Assembly: GCA_027364935.1 (NCBI GenBank)
Contig: DAHXOK010000005.1
Coordinates: 1 to 53,259, forward strand
Length of the DNA: 53,259 nt
Reading direction: 5' to 3'
Origin: Vulcanimicrobiota bacterium
GTDB taxonomy: Bacteria > Vulcanimicrobiota > Vulcanimicrobiia > Vulcanimicrobiales > Vulcanimicrobiaceae
Shown here piece after piece: positions 9,506 through 18,257 of the stretch. The notes under the pieces are model-generated. The model did not search any database, was not told where the DNA came from, and saw only the letters and a list, made by a program, of their open reading frames with translations. The translations under genes and the position numbers were made by a program. The first letter of the stretch is position 1; every line of letters begins with the position of its first letter.

Positions 9506-9890
9506 CGCGTTTCCTTAAAGTATTTCTGTCGTTCAGAGGTTCGAACCTCCGATCTGCGGCGGTTGAGGACCGCTATCGCGGCTATCGACGCTTTCAGTCT
9601 CCGGGGCGAAGGTCAAATCGTCAATCGAAACCCGAGACGTTGCGCACGACTGACCCGGTATACGTTCTCGCGGCGAGATTCGCGAATGCCGTATTTTTGC
9701 GCTCAGGTGTTGCGGTTTAGCCGTGTGGTTTCCGTAATTCTCTCACTTGCGGTGACCACCGAGCACGAAGCAGACGCAGTAACCGGCCGCCGAAGGCACC
9801 GTGCATTTGGTTGACGTGCCGGATAAGCTTTTCGATATCGGCGGGGCCAACCCGAGCGCCGTTGGAAGAAGCAAAGCAGCCCCGACGCTC
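9506..9890. other. Intergenic stretch without a recognised gene
   Basis: The stretch lies upstream of the lipoprotein and downstream of the triple-propeller gene. Apart from the palindrome at 9536-9549 I see no RNA gene, no clear terminator and no frame with coding character. Confidence 0.5.
9536..9549. promoter_or_regulatory. Perfect 14-bp palindrome upstream of the OmpA lipoprotein
   Basis: GAGGTTCGAACCTC is a perfect palindrome 31-44 nt upstream of the lipoprotein ATG, a position suited to an operator. It also resembles a tRNA T-loop, but no tRNA can be folded around it. The regulatory reading is inference. Confidence 0.3.
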
Positions 9891-12800
9891 TTACGGCGTA
9901 AAAGCAAAGACGGTTCCGTCGTTCTGCGTGCCTCCGCGATTGGTTGTGCCGTAGAGCGTGCCTCCAGCGTACGTCAGACCGGCGTAGGGAGTGTTACCGT
10001 CGGAGGCGCTACTGCAGAAACTGTACAGCACGCGCTCCGCGCCGCTGGACGGGTTGAGGCTGAAGATGGTTCCACATCCGTATGCACCACCCGCGGTGGT
10101 TGTTCCGTAGATCGTGCCGTGCACAAAGATCAAGGCTCCATCCGGTCCTGTACCGTCGCCGGGCGAACCGAAGCTGTGCAGAAGTCGATAGTTCCTGCCG
10201 TTAGTTCCGATGCTGAACGCGGTTCCTCCGCCATGCCCGCCGCCCTGTCCGCCGTACGCGCCGCCCTGATTCGTTACTCCGTAGAGCGTGTCTCCGACGT
10301 TGAGTAGCGTCGCGCTGGGCCCGCTGCCGTCGGTTCCCTCGCCGAAGTTATGCAGCACCGTTTCCTTTCCGGACGTCGTGACGCTGAACACCGTCCCATA
10401 GACGTGATCTGCCCACCCATTTCCGGGATCGTACCTGCCGCCGAAGTTCGTCACCCCGTAGAGCGTGCCGCCGACGTCGTTCACTCCTGCCGATTGGGGA
10501 CCGTCTCCGTCGCGCGCGTAACTGCGAAAGCCGAAAATCTGCTTCTCGGCACCGTTCGTCGTCAGGCTGAAGACGGTTCCGCATCCTCCGTCCGAACAGG
10601 TTAGCTGCCCGGGACCTTGGTTCGTCGTCCCATAGAACACGCCGCGAGATTCGAGGAGCGGCGCCTCTGGCTCATTGCCGTCGGAACCATTGCCGAAGCT
10701 GCGCACCACGCGATAGTTCGCGCCACTTGGATCGATGGCGAAGACGGTCCCGAAGTTGTCGTCGCAATTCAACCAGCACGGTGGCCCGAAGGCACCGCCC
10801 TGCGTCGTGGTGCCGTAGAGCGCCCCATTCAGAAAGACCAACCCTGCTTGTGGCATGCTTCCGTCGCCGTGGCGCCCAAAACTGTGCAGCACTCTCTCCG
10901 CACCGGCCTTGGTCACGCCGAAGATCGTTCCGCAACCGTCAGCGCAAGCGGCGTAGGCACCGCCGTTTTGAGTCGTACCGTAGAGCACGCCGTTCACTTC
11001 GATCACGCCCGCCGCCGGATCGGCGCCGTCGCCCCGGCCACCGACGAAACTGTGGACGATTCTATAGTTCGCCGATGGAGACGGCGCCGGCGTTGGTGGG
11101 ATCGGCGAGGACGCTGCCGACGGCGTGAAGGCTTCCATCGAACTGAGAATGGCATTGTTGTAGTTCCCGCCAACCGCATATATGACGCCGTTGACGACGC
11201 CCGCTGCGAAGACGGTGCGCGGCGTCTGTATTGGTGCCAATCCCGTCGTCCACGCGTTCGTCGCGGGATCGTATGCGTCGACGGTCCTGTCGTACGCCGG
11301 CGTGCCGTTGCTGCCGCTAACCACGTATAGGATGCCGCCGACGACGCCCGCCGCAAACGCGCCGCGGCGAGCCGGCAAAGGCGCTTTCGTCGTCCACGTG
11401 TTCGTCGACGGATCGTACGCCTCGAGCTTGTCGAGGCCAGCGTTCGTGCTCGAGAAGCCGCCGGCTACGTAGAGAATGCCGTCTATAACGCCGGCCCACG
11501 ATAAGAAACGCGCGGTCGGCATGGGCGCTCTCGTTGCCCAACTGTTCGTCGCCGGATCGTACGCCTCAAGCGTATTGTAGACGACGGATGGGCTCGCTTC
11601 GCTGCGACCTCCAACCGCGTATATGACGCCGTTCGCGCCGGCGACAGCCAGATAGATGCGTGGGGTCGGCATCGACGCCTTGACCGTCCACGCGTCCGTC
11701 GAGGGATCGTAGGCGTCAAGCTCCCCGGTTGGCGTGTCATATCCTAGGTCTCCACCGACCGCATACAACGTCGTGCCCGTAATCCCGGCAGCCAGACAGC
11801 AACGTGGCGTCGGCATCGACGCCTTCGTCGACCAGGCGTTCGTCGACGGATCGAATGCCCAGAGCTCGTTCCAGTACCCGCTGTTTTGCCCGCCGACGAC
11901 GTATAACGTGCCGTTGTTCGCGTCGCCAACGGCCGCCAACTCATTGAGAGCACCTGGCATCGCGGGGGCGCTGCTCCATGCCCCGCGAGGTAACGGCGCC
12001 GACGTCGCGGATATGCCGATCGATGGAGAGGGAGCCGGCAATGGTAGCACGGCGCTGCTTTCCGCAAACGCCAATGCCGTTGGATAACTCACGCCCGCGG
12101 AAATCGCTCGTATATATTGTCCCCCGGGCGCGTACACCGTGACCGTACCCACTCCGGTACTGCCGAACTGATTCGAAACGTAGAGCCTCCCACGCGCGTC
12201 AAAGGCGAGCGCAGTGGGTTCCCTGACGCCGGCCGTGATCTCGCGCACATACGCTGAGGTTTCGGGCGCGTACACGGTGACGTCGTTCTTATCGAGGTTG
12301 GCGACGTAGAGGTTTCCGGCGGCGTCGAAGGCGAGCGCATCGGGCGCCGAGAGGTCTTGTACGATCGTCCGCAAAGGCGATGTGCGCCCGAAAGCGTAGA
12401 CCGTGACGCTGCCGCTATTTGCGACGTAAAGGTCGCCCGAACGATCGAACGCAAGCGCCGTGGGCCGGCTCACGCCGGAAATCAGGGTGTACGCCGGCGA
12501 CGCACTGCCGGGCGCGTAGACGGCGACGCTGGCCGCGCCGGATAAGGGGCTATTCGCTACATAGAGATATCCGCGAAAATCGAGCGCCAGCGCGGTTGGA
12601 TTCGTGATGCCGTTCGCGATCGTGCGCAGCGGCGACGCCGTTCCCGGGCTATACACCGTAACGCACCCTTCCGGACAATCAGCAGGGGCAGTGGCCGAAG
12701 CTCGCTGGTTTGCAACGTACAGACGATCCGCGCCATCGAACGCCAACGCAACGGGGTTGTTGATTCCCTCCGAAATGCTGCGCGGCGTTTGGGGCGCAGC

Positions 12801-13088
12801 CTTCGCATATACCGTTATCGACCCGCCGACGTACTGTGCTGAGGGAGCGTTTACCACATACAGATTGCCGACGGCATCGAACGCGGCTGCCCTCGGATTA
12901 CCTATGCCCGCCGTAATCGTTCTCGGCACGAGATTGCTGGGGTCGAAAAGCGTGATGCTGTTGCCGTTGGTGACGACAAAGGGGCGGAACGCGACAGAGC
13001 CTCCCGCTGATTCACTGTTGCGCGCGGCAAGAACCGCGGCAAACATCAGAAGGGTACCGATCGCGTAACCCGCGCGCCGCCCGCTCAT
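9891..13088 (-). CDS. Secreted triple-propeller protein (NHL/YVTN + Kelch + LYGTT-repeat)
   Basis: A 1065-residue exported protein with a signal peptide (hydrophobic residues about 8-25). It holds three repeat arrays in series. Residues about 30-345 are NHL/YVTN-like blades (GNLYVANLDKNDVTVYAP type). Residues 370-650 are Kelch repeats (NGTLYVVGGQNSGYWNELWA, DPSTNAWSTKASMPTPR type). Residues 680-1065 are blades built on GTLYGTT..GG, GTVFSI and LHSFG, the pattern often called GloVer repeats. All are binding or scaffold domains and no catalytic site is evident. It is the last gene of a three-gene minus-strand operon, 12 nt after the FecR-TPR gene, so its partner is likely that protein or the CHASE2-TIR sensor. 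It may be a surface ligand-binding subunit; the actual ligand is unknown. Confidence 0.88.
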   Translation of the reverse strand: MSGRRAGYAIGTLLMFAAVLAARNSESAGGSVAFRPFVVTNGNSITLFDPSNLVPRTITAGIGNPRAAAFDAVGNLYVVNAPSAQYVGGSITVYAKAAPQTPRSISEGINNPVALAFDGADRLYVANQRASATAPADCPEGCVTVYSPGTASPLRTIANGITNPTALALDFRGYLYVANSPLSGAASVAVYAPGSASPAYTLISGVSRPTALAFDRSGDLYVANSGSVTVYAFGRTSPLRTIVQDLSAPDALAFDAAGNLYVANLDKNDVTVYAPETSAYVREITAGVREPTALAFDARGRLYVSNQFGSTGVGTVTVYAPGGQYIRAISAGVSYPTALAFAESSAVLPLPAPSPSIGISATSAPLPRGAWSSAPAMPGALNELAAVGDANNGTLYVVGGQNSGYWNELWAFDPSTNAWSTKASMPTPRCCLAAGITGTTLYAVGGDLGYDTPTGELDAYDPSTDAWTVKASMPTPRIYLAVAGANGVIYAVGGRSEASPSVVYNTLEAYDPATNSWATRAPMPTARFLSWAGVIDGILYVAGGFSSTNAGLDKLEAYDPSTNTWTTKAPLPARRGAFAAGVVGGILYVVSGSNGTPAYDRTVDAYDPATNAWTTGLAPIQTPRTVFAAGVVNGVIYAVGGNYNNAILSSMEAFTPSAASSPIPPTPAPSPSANYRIVHSFVGGRGDGADPAAGVIEVNGVLYGTTQNGGAYAACADGCGTIFGVTKAGAERVLHSFGRHGDGSMPQAGLVFLNGALYGTTTQGGAFGPPCWLNCDDNFGTVFAIDPSGANYRVVRSFGNGSDGNEPEAPLLESRGVFYGTTNQGPGQLTCSDGGCGTVFSLTTNGAEKQIFGFRSYARDGDGPQSAGVNDVGGTLYGVTNFGGRYDPGNGWADHVYGTVFSVTTSGKETVLHNFGEGTDGSGPSATLLNVGDTLYGVTNQGGAYGGQGGGHGGGTAFSIGTNGRNYRLLHSFGSPGDGTGPDGALIFVHGTIYGTTTAGGAYGCGTIFSLNPSSGAERVLYSFCSSASDGNTPYAGLTYAGGTLYGTTNRGGTQNDGTVFAFTP

Positions 13089-13100
13089 ATTACGTCTTCA

Positions 13101-14690
13101 TCATCTCGCGGATGCTCTGCTGGGAGTCGGTTGAGGTGACGGACTCGGCACTCCGTTGATGATCGCCTGAACCCGTTCGATGCTTTGCGTGGTCGACGCC
13201 ATGCCGGAGCGATCGCCGAGCTCCTGGAAGATCGCGAGCGCCTGCTGATACGATTGCAGCGCGCCGGCGTATTGGCCTTGCTGCTCCAGGACGTAGCCGA
13301 TGTTGCCGCGGGTTCGCGCTTCACCCTCGCGGTCGCCTAGTGCCTGGAAGAGCACGAGCGCCTGGCGGTGCGATTGCAGCGCGTCCGCGTAGCGACCTTG
13401 ATTCATTTGAACGATGCCGATATTGTTGAGGGTACGCGCCTCGCCGTCGCGGTCGCCCAACTCCTGGAAGAGCGCGAACGCCTGCTGGTACGATTGCAGC
13501 GCGCCGGCGTATTGACCTTGGACCCATTGAACGATGCCGATGTTGCCGAGAGCGCTCGCCTCGCCCTCACGATCGCCCAACTCCCGCGAGAGCGCAAACG
13601 CCTGCTGATGCGACTGCAGCGCGACGGCGTACTGGCCTTGAGCCGTTTGAACGATGCCGATGTTATTGAGCGTTCGCGCCTCGCCGCCGCTGTCGCCCAA
13701 CTCGCGATACAGTTCTAGCGCCCGCTGGTACGATTGCAGTGCGCCGGCGTATTGGCTTTGATCCATATGGACAATGCCGGTGTTGTTGAGTGCGCTCGCC
13801 TCGCCCTCGCGGTCACCCTGTTCCCGATAATACGCAAGGGCTCGGTCATATGATTGCAGCGAGCCGGCATAGTGACCTTGGTACTCTTGGACTATACCAA
13901 GGTTCACGAGGGCAGCGTTTACGGCATTAGCATCACCGCTCTGTTGTGCCGCAGCAAACTGCTGCTGATAAAACGTCGCGGCTTCGGCAAAGTTCGCAAA
14001 CGTCGCCAAGTACCACGTCGAGGTCGGATGATAGGTTACTTGCGGTCTGTTCGCCGCGGAAATTACGTCGATCAACGATGCTTTCACCGGCGTGGCGCCG
14101 ATCAATAGATAGCCGGTCCTCGTGATGTTCACCTCACCGCGGGTGCACGTAAAGGTCACTGCGTTCGAACTGCCGCTGATCTCAAACTTAGTACCAGGAA
14201 CCGCGGCATCGATCTGCGGCCCGGACTGCACCCGGAAGAAGTCTAAGGAACCATGCACGATATCGAATCTCACGTCGCCGCCGCTGCGATTGACGAGCTC
14301 CCCTGAGCCGGTGCTCACGAAGGTGACGCTGGCGCCAGGATCGAGCGTTGCCGTGCTCTTTCCGCCGGTACTCACGATGATCACGACGACGTGTGCCGGA
14401 ACGGCGATCGTCGTGCCGTCGAAGATCGTCTCGCCACGGCATATCGTGTCCTGGACGACGCCACCGCGGCGCACGGTCACGCCGGCGGACTCGACGCTCT
14501 TCCCGTCGACGAGAATTCGCTGGACCGTGTGCACGCGCTGTGAAGCCGCGAGCGCCGATGACGGCCACGCGCAGGCCGCCGCAACCAGTCCAATGGACAG
14601 TCTCTGCTGTGAAGCCGCGAACGCCGACGACGGCCACACGCAGGCTACCGCAAGCAGCCCAATGGAGAGTGTCTTCGGAGACAACTTCAC
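13101..14690 (-). CDS. Exported FecR-domain protein with six TPR repeats
   Basis: A 529-residue protein with signal sequence, a FecR-like domain (about 55-215: GETIFDG, ASVTFVSTGSGELV, GTKFEISG, TRGEVNI) and six 40-residue tetratricopeptide repeats (about 260-500; NIGIVQ..QGQYAGALQSYQQA). FecR domains are periplasmic and transmit binding signals; TPRs bind peptides or proteins. The start is GTG 14690 and overlaps the stop of the CHASE2-TIR gene as GTGA, with GGGGAG upstream, implying coupled translation. Oddly, the signal peptide is present twice in tandem (see the 69-bp repeat). Next downstream is the triple-propeller gene, 12 nt away. Confidence 0.88.
   Translation of the reverse strand: MKLSPKTLSIGLLAVACVWPSSAFAASQQRLSIGLVAAACAWPSSALAASQRVHTVQRILVDGKSVESAGVTVRRGGVVQDTICRGETIFDGTTIAVPAHVVVIIVSTGGKSTATLDPGASVTFVSTGSGELVNRSGGDVRFDIVHGSLDFFRVQSGPQIDAAVPGTKFEISGSSNAVTFTCTRGEVNITRTGYLLIGATPVKASLIDVISAANRPQVTYHPTSTWYLATFANFAEAATFYQQQFAAAQQSGDANAVNAALVNLGIVQEYQGHYAGSLQSYDRALAYYREQGDREGEASALNNTGIVHMDQSQYAGALQSYQRALELYRELGDSGGEARTLNNIGIVQTAQGQYAVALQSHQQAFALSRELGDREGEASALGNIGIVQWVQGQYAGALQSYQQAFALFQELGDRDGEARTLNNIGIVQMNQGRYADALQSHRQALVLFQALGDREGEARTRGNIGYVLEQQGQYAGALQSYQQALAIFQELGDRSGMASTTQSIERVQAIINGVPSPSPQPTPSRASAR
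13194..13913 (-). repeat. Six tandem 120-bp TPR-coding repeats
   Basis: The 40-codon TPR unit repeats six times with exact 120-bp spacing and high DNA similarity between copies, pointing to expansion by duplication. It is coding sequence, not a CRISPR array. Confidence 0.85.
14539..14676 (-). repeat. Two 69-bp direct repeats duplicating a signal peptide
   Basis: Both units begin tgtgaagccgcga and each encodes a 23-residue hydrophobic segment ending in the cleavage-like motif AFAAS or ALAAS. The result is a doubled export signal at the start of the FecR-TPR protein. Confidence 0.85.
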
Positions 14691-16453
14691 GGAGACGCGT
14701 CTCCCCGCTCAGGTTTTGCCGGGCTCGGCTGATGCGATAGTCGCTCGACGATTTCGTCGATGTACTCCTGGACGAGATGCGGGTTATCGTCGACGCTCCG
14801 CCCTTGGATATCGTCGACCGGTTCATAAATCTTCGGATGACCGAGCATGACCGGAAAGACGCAGCGCGATCCGATGCCGGCTGCGATCCACTTCCGGTGC
14901 GCTCGCATAATCTCGAAGAGACAGTATGGTTTCTTGAAGTACGTCGTCGAGTATACGGGCACGACAAACCTGCTCGCATCGAGCGAGAACGAAATCTTCG
15001 CTTGCCATCCGGAGCCGCCGCGAATCGCCGACTGGTCGAAGAAAACGGAGAGGCTCTTTCCATCCGGTAGCTTCGCGCGATGGAATGGCAGGTACACATG
15101 CTCGTAGACCCAAGCTCCATCCTCGCGCGCGTAGCTGAGGAAGACATCGTAATCGTAGGCTTCCACTGGTAGCGGCACGAAGGCGTTCGCTTCATCGGTG
15201 AGGACTTGGTGGCCGCGAGTGACGCTCAGCCCGGATGCCAGGACGACCCCTATCGCAATCAGCGAAACTTGTGGCTGAATGTGATGCGATGAGAACATCC
15301 ACCACTCAAAGAGCATCAACGCACCAAGACCGGCGACAACGGCGGGCCCCAGCGAAAGCCACGGTAACAGAGGCCGTAACGTGCGCAGACGAGTGCGCTT
15401 AAGGAGGAGGAACGAATTCGTGTAAATCAGCACCGCGATACCCGAGAAGAGCGGTATTAGCAAGAAAAGCCACGGCCCTTGCGGGTCGAGGTCGTAGTAC
15501 AGTCCGGTTCCTCCCTGCGTTTGCGCGTCGCTCAGCGCCCAGCCAAGCACCTCAGGACCGCTTCGGTCCGTCCGCGTCGAGGTGTCGCGTTCGATCGATC
15601 CGACGATCACGTCTTTCCCCTCGAGCGCGGCATAGCTCTGAAATGTACGAGCGTTAGTAAACCTGTAGACCAGTGGCGCGGTTGGGCCGAGGCGAACCGC
15701 ATTCTCCGTTGTTGCGCAGGTTAGGTGCTTCGTGTTGGCCGGGTCCCTGAGCACCAAGACGCGGTCGACCATTGACCAGATGTCTTCATCTGCCTCTATG
15801 TCGTTGCTGACAAATGGGACGTCGCTGTAGCAATCACGATAATAGAGGTCGGTCTTACTGCGCTCCGTGGGAATAAATATCGTGTCCGCAGACGCGCTGA
15901 CAACGCCATAAATACGCCGATCCTCTGGGTAGACGTCCGCCAGGGGCAGGTCGGTAGAAGTACTGACCGGGAACTCTTCTGCCCCATAGACGGGAAAGAA
16001 GCCCGTACCCACGGCAGTACGAATGCTTGCGATGAGTGTCGCGCGTGCGCCTCTCTGCGCCGCGGTACATGGAGTGTTTGGGCAGGGACCGAATAGGATG
16101 TCGAGGATGATAGCATCGGGATGTCGATGCTGTGGGTCGTGATTGATTGATTGCACGAGGCCATTGAGGAAGTCGGCAACGCGCAGGCGGTTCGACGGGA
16201 CCGCGGAGCGTCTCGGATCCCATGGGGTGATGTCCACGATCGGAAACTGACGCGAATATCTTGGCTCGGATCGGGTGCTGAGCCAGGAGAAAAACTGCCA
16301 ATCCCAATCCTTCCACGCGGGGACCAGATACGCGATCGCAGCCATGAGGACGACGTAGACGCATGTAAGAAGCGCGACTCGGCCGACCCATGACGGTAGG
16401 TCCTCAGCCAAGAACCGCCGCGCTCTGAACAGGGCGCGCTGCACAAAGTTCAT
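14687..16453 (-). CDS. Membrane CHASE2-TIR sensor protein
   Basis: A 588-residue protein with a transmembrane helix at about residues 25-45. An extracytoplasmic CHASE2-like sensor (about 55-325) follows, with FPIVDITPWD and HPDAIILDILFGP. Further hydrophobic helices lie around 333-350, 370-390 and 398-418. The cytoplasmic TIR domain (about 433-570) has box 1 YDVFLSYAREDG and the segment YCLFEIMRA, whose E514 fits the catalytic glutamate of NAD-cleaving TIRs. CHASE2 normally feeds a cyclase, histidine kinase or serine/threonine kinase; a TIR output is uncommon. It is the first gene of a minus-strand operon with the FecR-TPR and triple-propeller genes (GTGA overlap, then 12 nt). Proposed role: envelope sensing coupled to NAD+ cleavage or TIR signalling. 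That role is inference. Confidence 0.85.
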   Translation of the reverse strand: MNFVQRALFRARRFLAEDLPSWVGRVALLTCVYVVLMAAIAYLVPAWKDWDWQFFSWLSTRSEPRYSRQFPIVDITPWDPRRSAVPSNRLRVADFLNGLVQSINHDPQHRHPDAIILDILFGPCPNTPCTAAQRGARATLIASIRTAVGTGFFPVYGAEEFPVSTSTDLPLADVYPEDRRIYGVVSASADTIFIPTERSKTDLYYRDCYSDVPFVSNDIEADEDIWSMVDRVLVLRDPANTKHLTCATTENAVRLGPTAPLVYRFTNARTFQSYAALEGKDVIVGSIERDTSTRTDRSGPEVLGWALSDAQTQGGTGLYYDLDPQGPWLFLLIPLFSGIAVLIYTNSFLLLKRTRLRTLRPLLPWLSLGPAVVAGLGALMLFEWWMFSSHHIQPQVSLIAIGVVLASGLSVTRGHQVLTDEANAFVPLPVEAYDYDVFLSYAREDGAWVYEHVYLPFHRAKLPDGKSLSVFFDQSAIRGGSGWQAKISFSLDASRFVVPVYSTTYFKKPYCLFEIMRAHRKWIAAGIGSRCVFPVMLGHPKIYEPVDDIQGRSVDDNPHLVQEYIDEIVERLSHQPSPAKPERGDASP

Positions 16454-16860
16454 ATTCAGCCGGTGCCTAGAGAGCTATCCTTACGGCTGGTGCAGGGTAC
16501 GCTCGGCGGCACCACAATGCAGCCCTCAGAAAAGTGCTCCCGCGGATACGTGTCCCGTGCCGCGGCAGATTCACCGACGCCTCGGTAACATGCACCCGGC
16601 TTCGCTCCGACCGAGCCAATCTTCTGCCACGCGCTCCTTGAGGGTCCGCCGCCCGACTCCGAGCCCTACCGTTCGCGCTAAACCCCCACGGCGATCACGC
16701 AGGCGGCGTGGCGCTGGTGCTGCGCACGCCACCGCGCGCGCGTACCGCGTGTCCATCGTCGCACCGCGCGCCGGCAACGCGTGGCGAACAGACGACGGCG
16801 TCGTCCTGCACTTTCCGTGGGAGCGTTGGTCGTCGCGGGAGCGTCAGCGTAGCGACGTGA
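16454..16860. other. Intergenic stretch holding a comEC remnant
   Basis: The stretch lies upstream of the CHASE2-TIR operon and downstream of the small lipoprotein at 16861. The only recognisable content is the comEC-derived piece at 16684-16812. The promoter of the operon must lie near 16460-16520, but I see no convincing -35/-10 pair. Confidence 0.5.
16684..16812 (+). pseudogene. Second comEC fragment: core of the metallo-beta-lactamase domain, internally deleted
   Basis: The left part (ccccacggcgatca...) matches comEC from 5157 and encodes PHGDHAGGVA, the metal-binding motif. After about 40 bp the match jumps some 66 bp ahead in comEC. It then continues from about 5268 to 5351 (VAPRAG.. 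WRTDDGVVLHF) in another frame. It is therefore broken and cannot be functional. It lies on the same strand as comEC and fragment A. In comEC it belongs upstream of the piece found at 7668, so the two debris pieces are in reversed order relative to the gene. Confidence 0.8.
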
Positions 16861-17268
16861 CTAGTGGGGCTGGCAGGTGTCCCCCGGATTACCGTCCGGC
16901 ATGAGGATTGCAATCGACGGCGGATTGTTCGAGCCAACGACGCCTGCCGTGTACGTCGCGCGTTGTCCGTCGAGCGCAGCACCCTGGAAGGAAATCGTAT
17001 CACCGTCGAGTGCATACGTGCCCTGGTTGCCGCCGGCGTCGGTGTAGTTGCTCGCATCCACAATCGTGAAATTTTCGCTCGCGGCCGCTTGCAACTCGCC
17101 ATCGCTGAGCGTCGAGCACTCATAGAGCCCCGCGGGAACTGCACTCTGGGAATCCGACGACTGACCGGAAGAGCTCGCCGACTGGGCGGACGGCCTGTGG
17201 GCAATGCAGCCGCTCGCGAGCACCGCAACGGCGAATCCCGCAAGCGCGGCGCGTATCAGGCATTTCAT
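16861..17268 (-). CDS. Small predicted lipoprotein, unknown function
   Basis: A 135-residue product with a lipoprotein signal (lipobox LASGC, cysteine 21), a Ser/Gln-rich linker (about 25-45) and a compact C-terminal part. The latter (GLYECSTLSDGELQA, then GTYALDGDTISF, GDTCQPH) looks like a small beta-rich domain with two cysteines that could pair. No family is recognised. It starts a run of three exported proteins of unknown function on the minus strand, though 68 nt separate it from its upstream neighbour and no ribosome site is obvious. Confidence 0.6.
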   Translation of the reverse strand: MKCLIRAALAGFAVAVLASGCIAHRPSAQSASSSGQSSDSQSAVPAGLYECSTLSDGELQAAASENFTIVDASNYTDAGGNQGTYALDGDTISFQGAALDGQRATYTAGVVGSNNPPSIAILMPDGNPGDTCQPH

Positions 17269-17336
17269 TACGAGATATTCTTCAGCATGCCACGCACTTT
17301 TCCTCGAGCGGGTCGAACGCTACGGCGCCGCGGCGG

Positions 17337-18236
17337 TCACAGCGGGGTGCACCGCTGTTCCCCGTCAGCAAAAATGAGGTCGAACGCCTGTGGCAGAGCA
17401 TCCTTGAATACCACGTTCGCAAAGGTGAATCCGTCTTCTAAGCGCGGATAGACGACGGTCCACGTCGTGTTGCCGAGGTTCGGCGACGCGTAGCTTGTAG
17501 CGATGAAATACGAATCCGTAAACGCGTTAATGGCGACCGCAACCCACTCTCCCGAGACCGTAAAGATATTATACTCGTACACCACTTGGTGGGCGGAGTT
17601 CGTTCCCACGCCTTGCCACCAGTTATTGCCGAGTCGCCTTATGCTGAGCGCGGTGGGGTAGCCGGATCCGGACGAGATGTCCGCCGTACGCATCGTGTCG
17701 CAGCTCAGCGTGGGTTGCGGCAAACTCGGCAACCGTGCAGCGCTTTTGTTGCAGACTTGCATCAAATTCGCGTAGGTGATCGTAAACTGCGTAGCGGTCT
17801 CGTTGAACTCGTAGGCACCGCCTGCGACAGGAAAGTTCACGCTCCATTGCGAGCCGGATAATCCGTTGGGGCTAGCCGGGCTCGTGCCCACGAAAAATGT
17901 TCCCTTGCCTTCCAATGGGTTAACTTGGATATAGACGGAGCCCGAGCCCGTTTCGTCCGGCCCGACGTAGTAGTCGTATTCTGCGGGTTGCCCGGGCGCC
18001 GGAGCCGTGCCGGGTTGTGGTCGCGCGGTCCCGTGCAGCCAATGACTGCCGAGCGGTTCGACGCTGTCCTGCTCCCCGAAAACCTGACCGTTCACGCCGG
18101 TGGTCTCGCAGTTCCACATTGAAATCAACTGGGCAGCCCGCGACTGCGCGGCAGATATCCCAGTACTCGCTGCCACAATGGATAGACACAACGCGACGGT
18201 CGAGAGCCGGATGGCGATCTTATGCATCGAGTGCAC
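17337..18236 (-). CDS. Exported protein of unknown function with two related halves
   Basis: A 299-residue product with a signal peptide (hydrophobic core to about residue 30, AQS-type cleavage). The mature protein looks like two copies of one beta-rich module: residues about 40-160 and 175-299 each start with a cysteine (MWNCETT, LSCDTMR) followed by a GxxWW/GSHW-type turn (LGSHWLHG versus LGNNWWQGVG). Each ends in an F..TYA or FANVVF strand. The next upstream gene is 21 nt away, so the two form an operon. No catalytic motif and no named family are visible; a carbohydrate- or ligand-binding role is only a guess. Confidence 0.65.
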   Translation of the reverse strand: MHSMHKIAIRLSTVALCLSIVAASTGISAAQSRAAQLISMWNCETTGVNGQVFGEQDSVEPLGSHWLHGTARPQPGTAPAPGQPAEYDYYVGPDETGSGSVYIQVNPLEGKGTFFVGTSPASPNGLSGSQWSVNFPVAGGAYEFNETATQFTITYANLMQVCNKSAARLPSLPQPTLSCDTMRTADISSGSGYPTALSIRRLGNNWWQGVGTNSAHQVVYEYNIFTVSGEWVAVAINAFTDSYFIATSYASPNLGNTTWTVVYPRLEDGFTFANVVFKDALPQAFDLIFADGEQRCTPL

Positions 18237-18257
18237 TCCCAGCAGTTCAGAATCCCA

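Noticed and set aside
9520-9600. tRNA-like T-loop GAGGTTCGAACCTC
   Set aside because: No acceptor stem, D-arm or anticodon arm with U33 can be built around it on either strand.
13194-13913. Regular 120-bp repeats resembling a CRISPR array
   Set aside because: They encode TPR units in frame and have no variable spacers.
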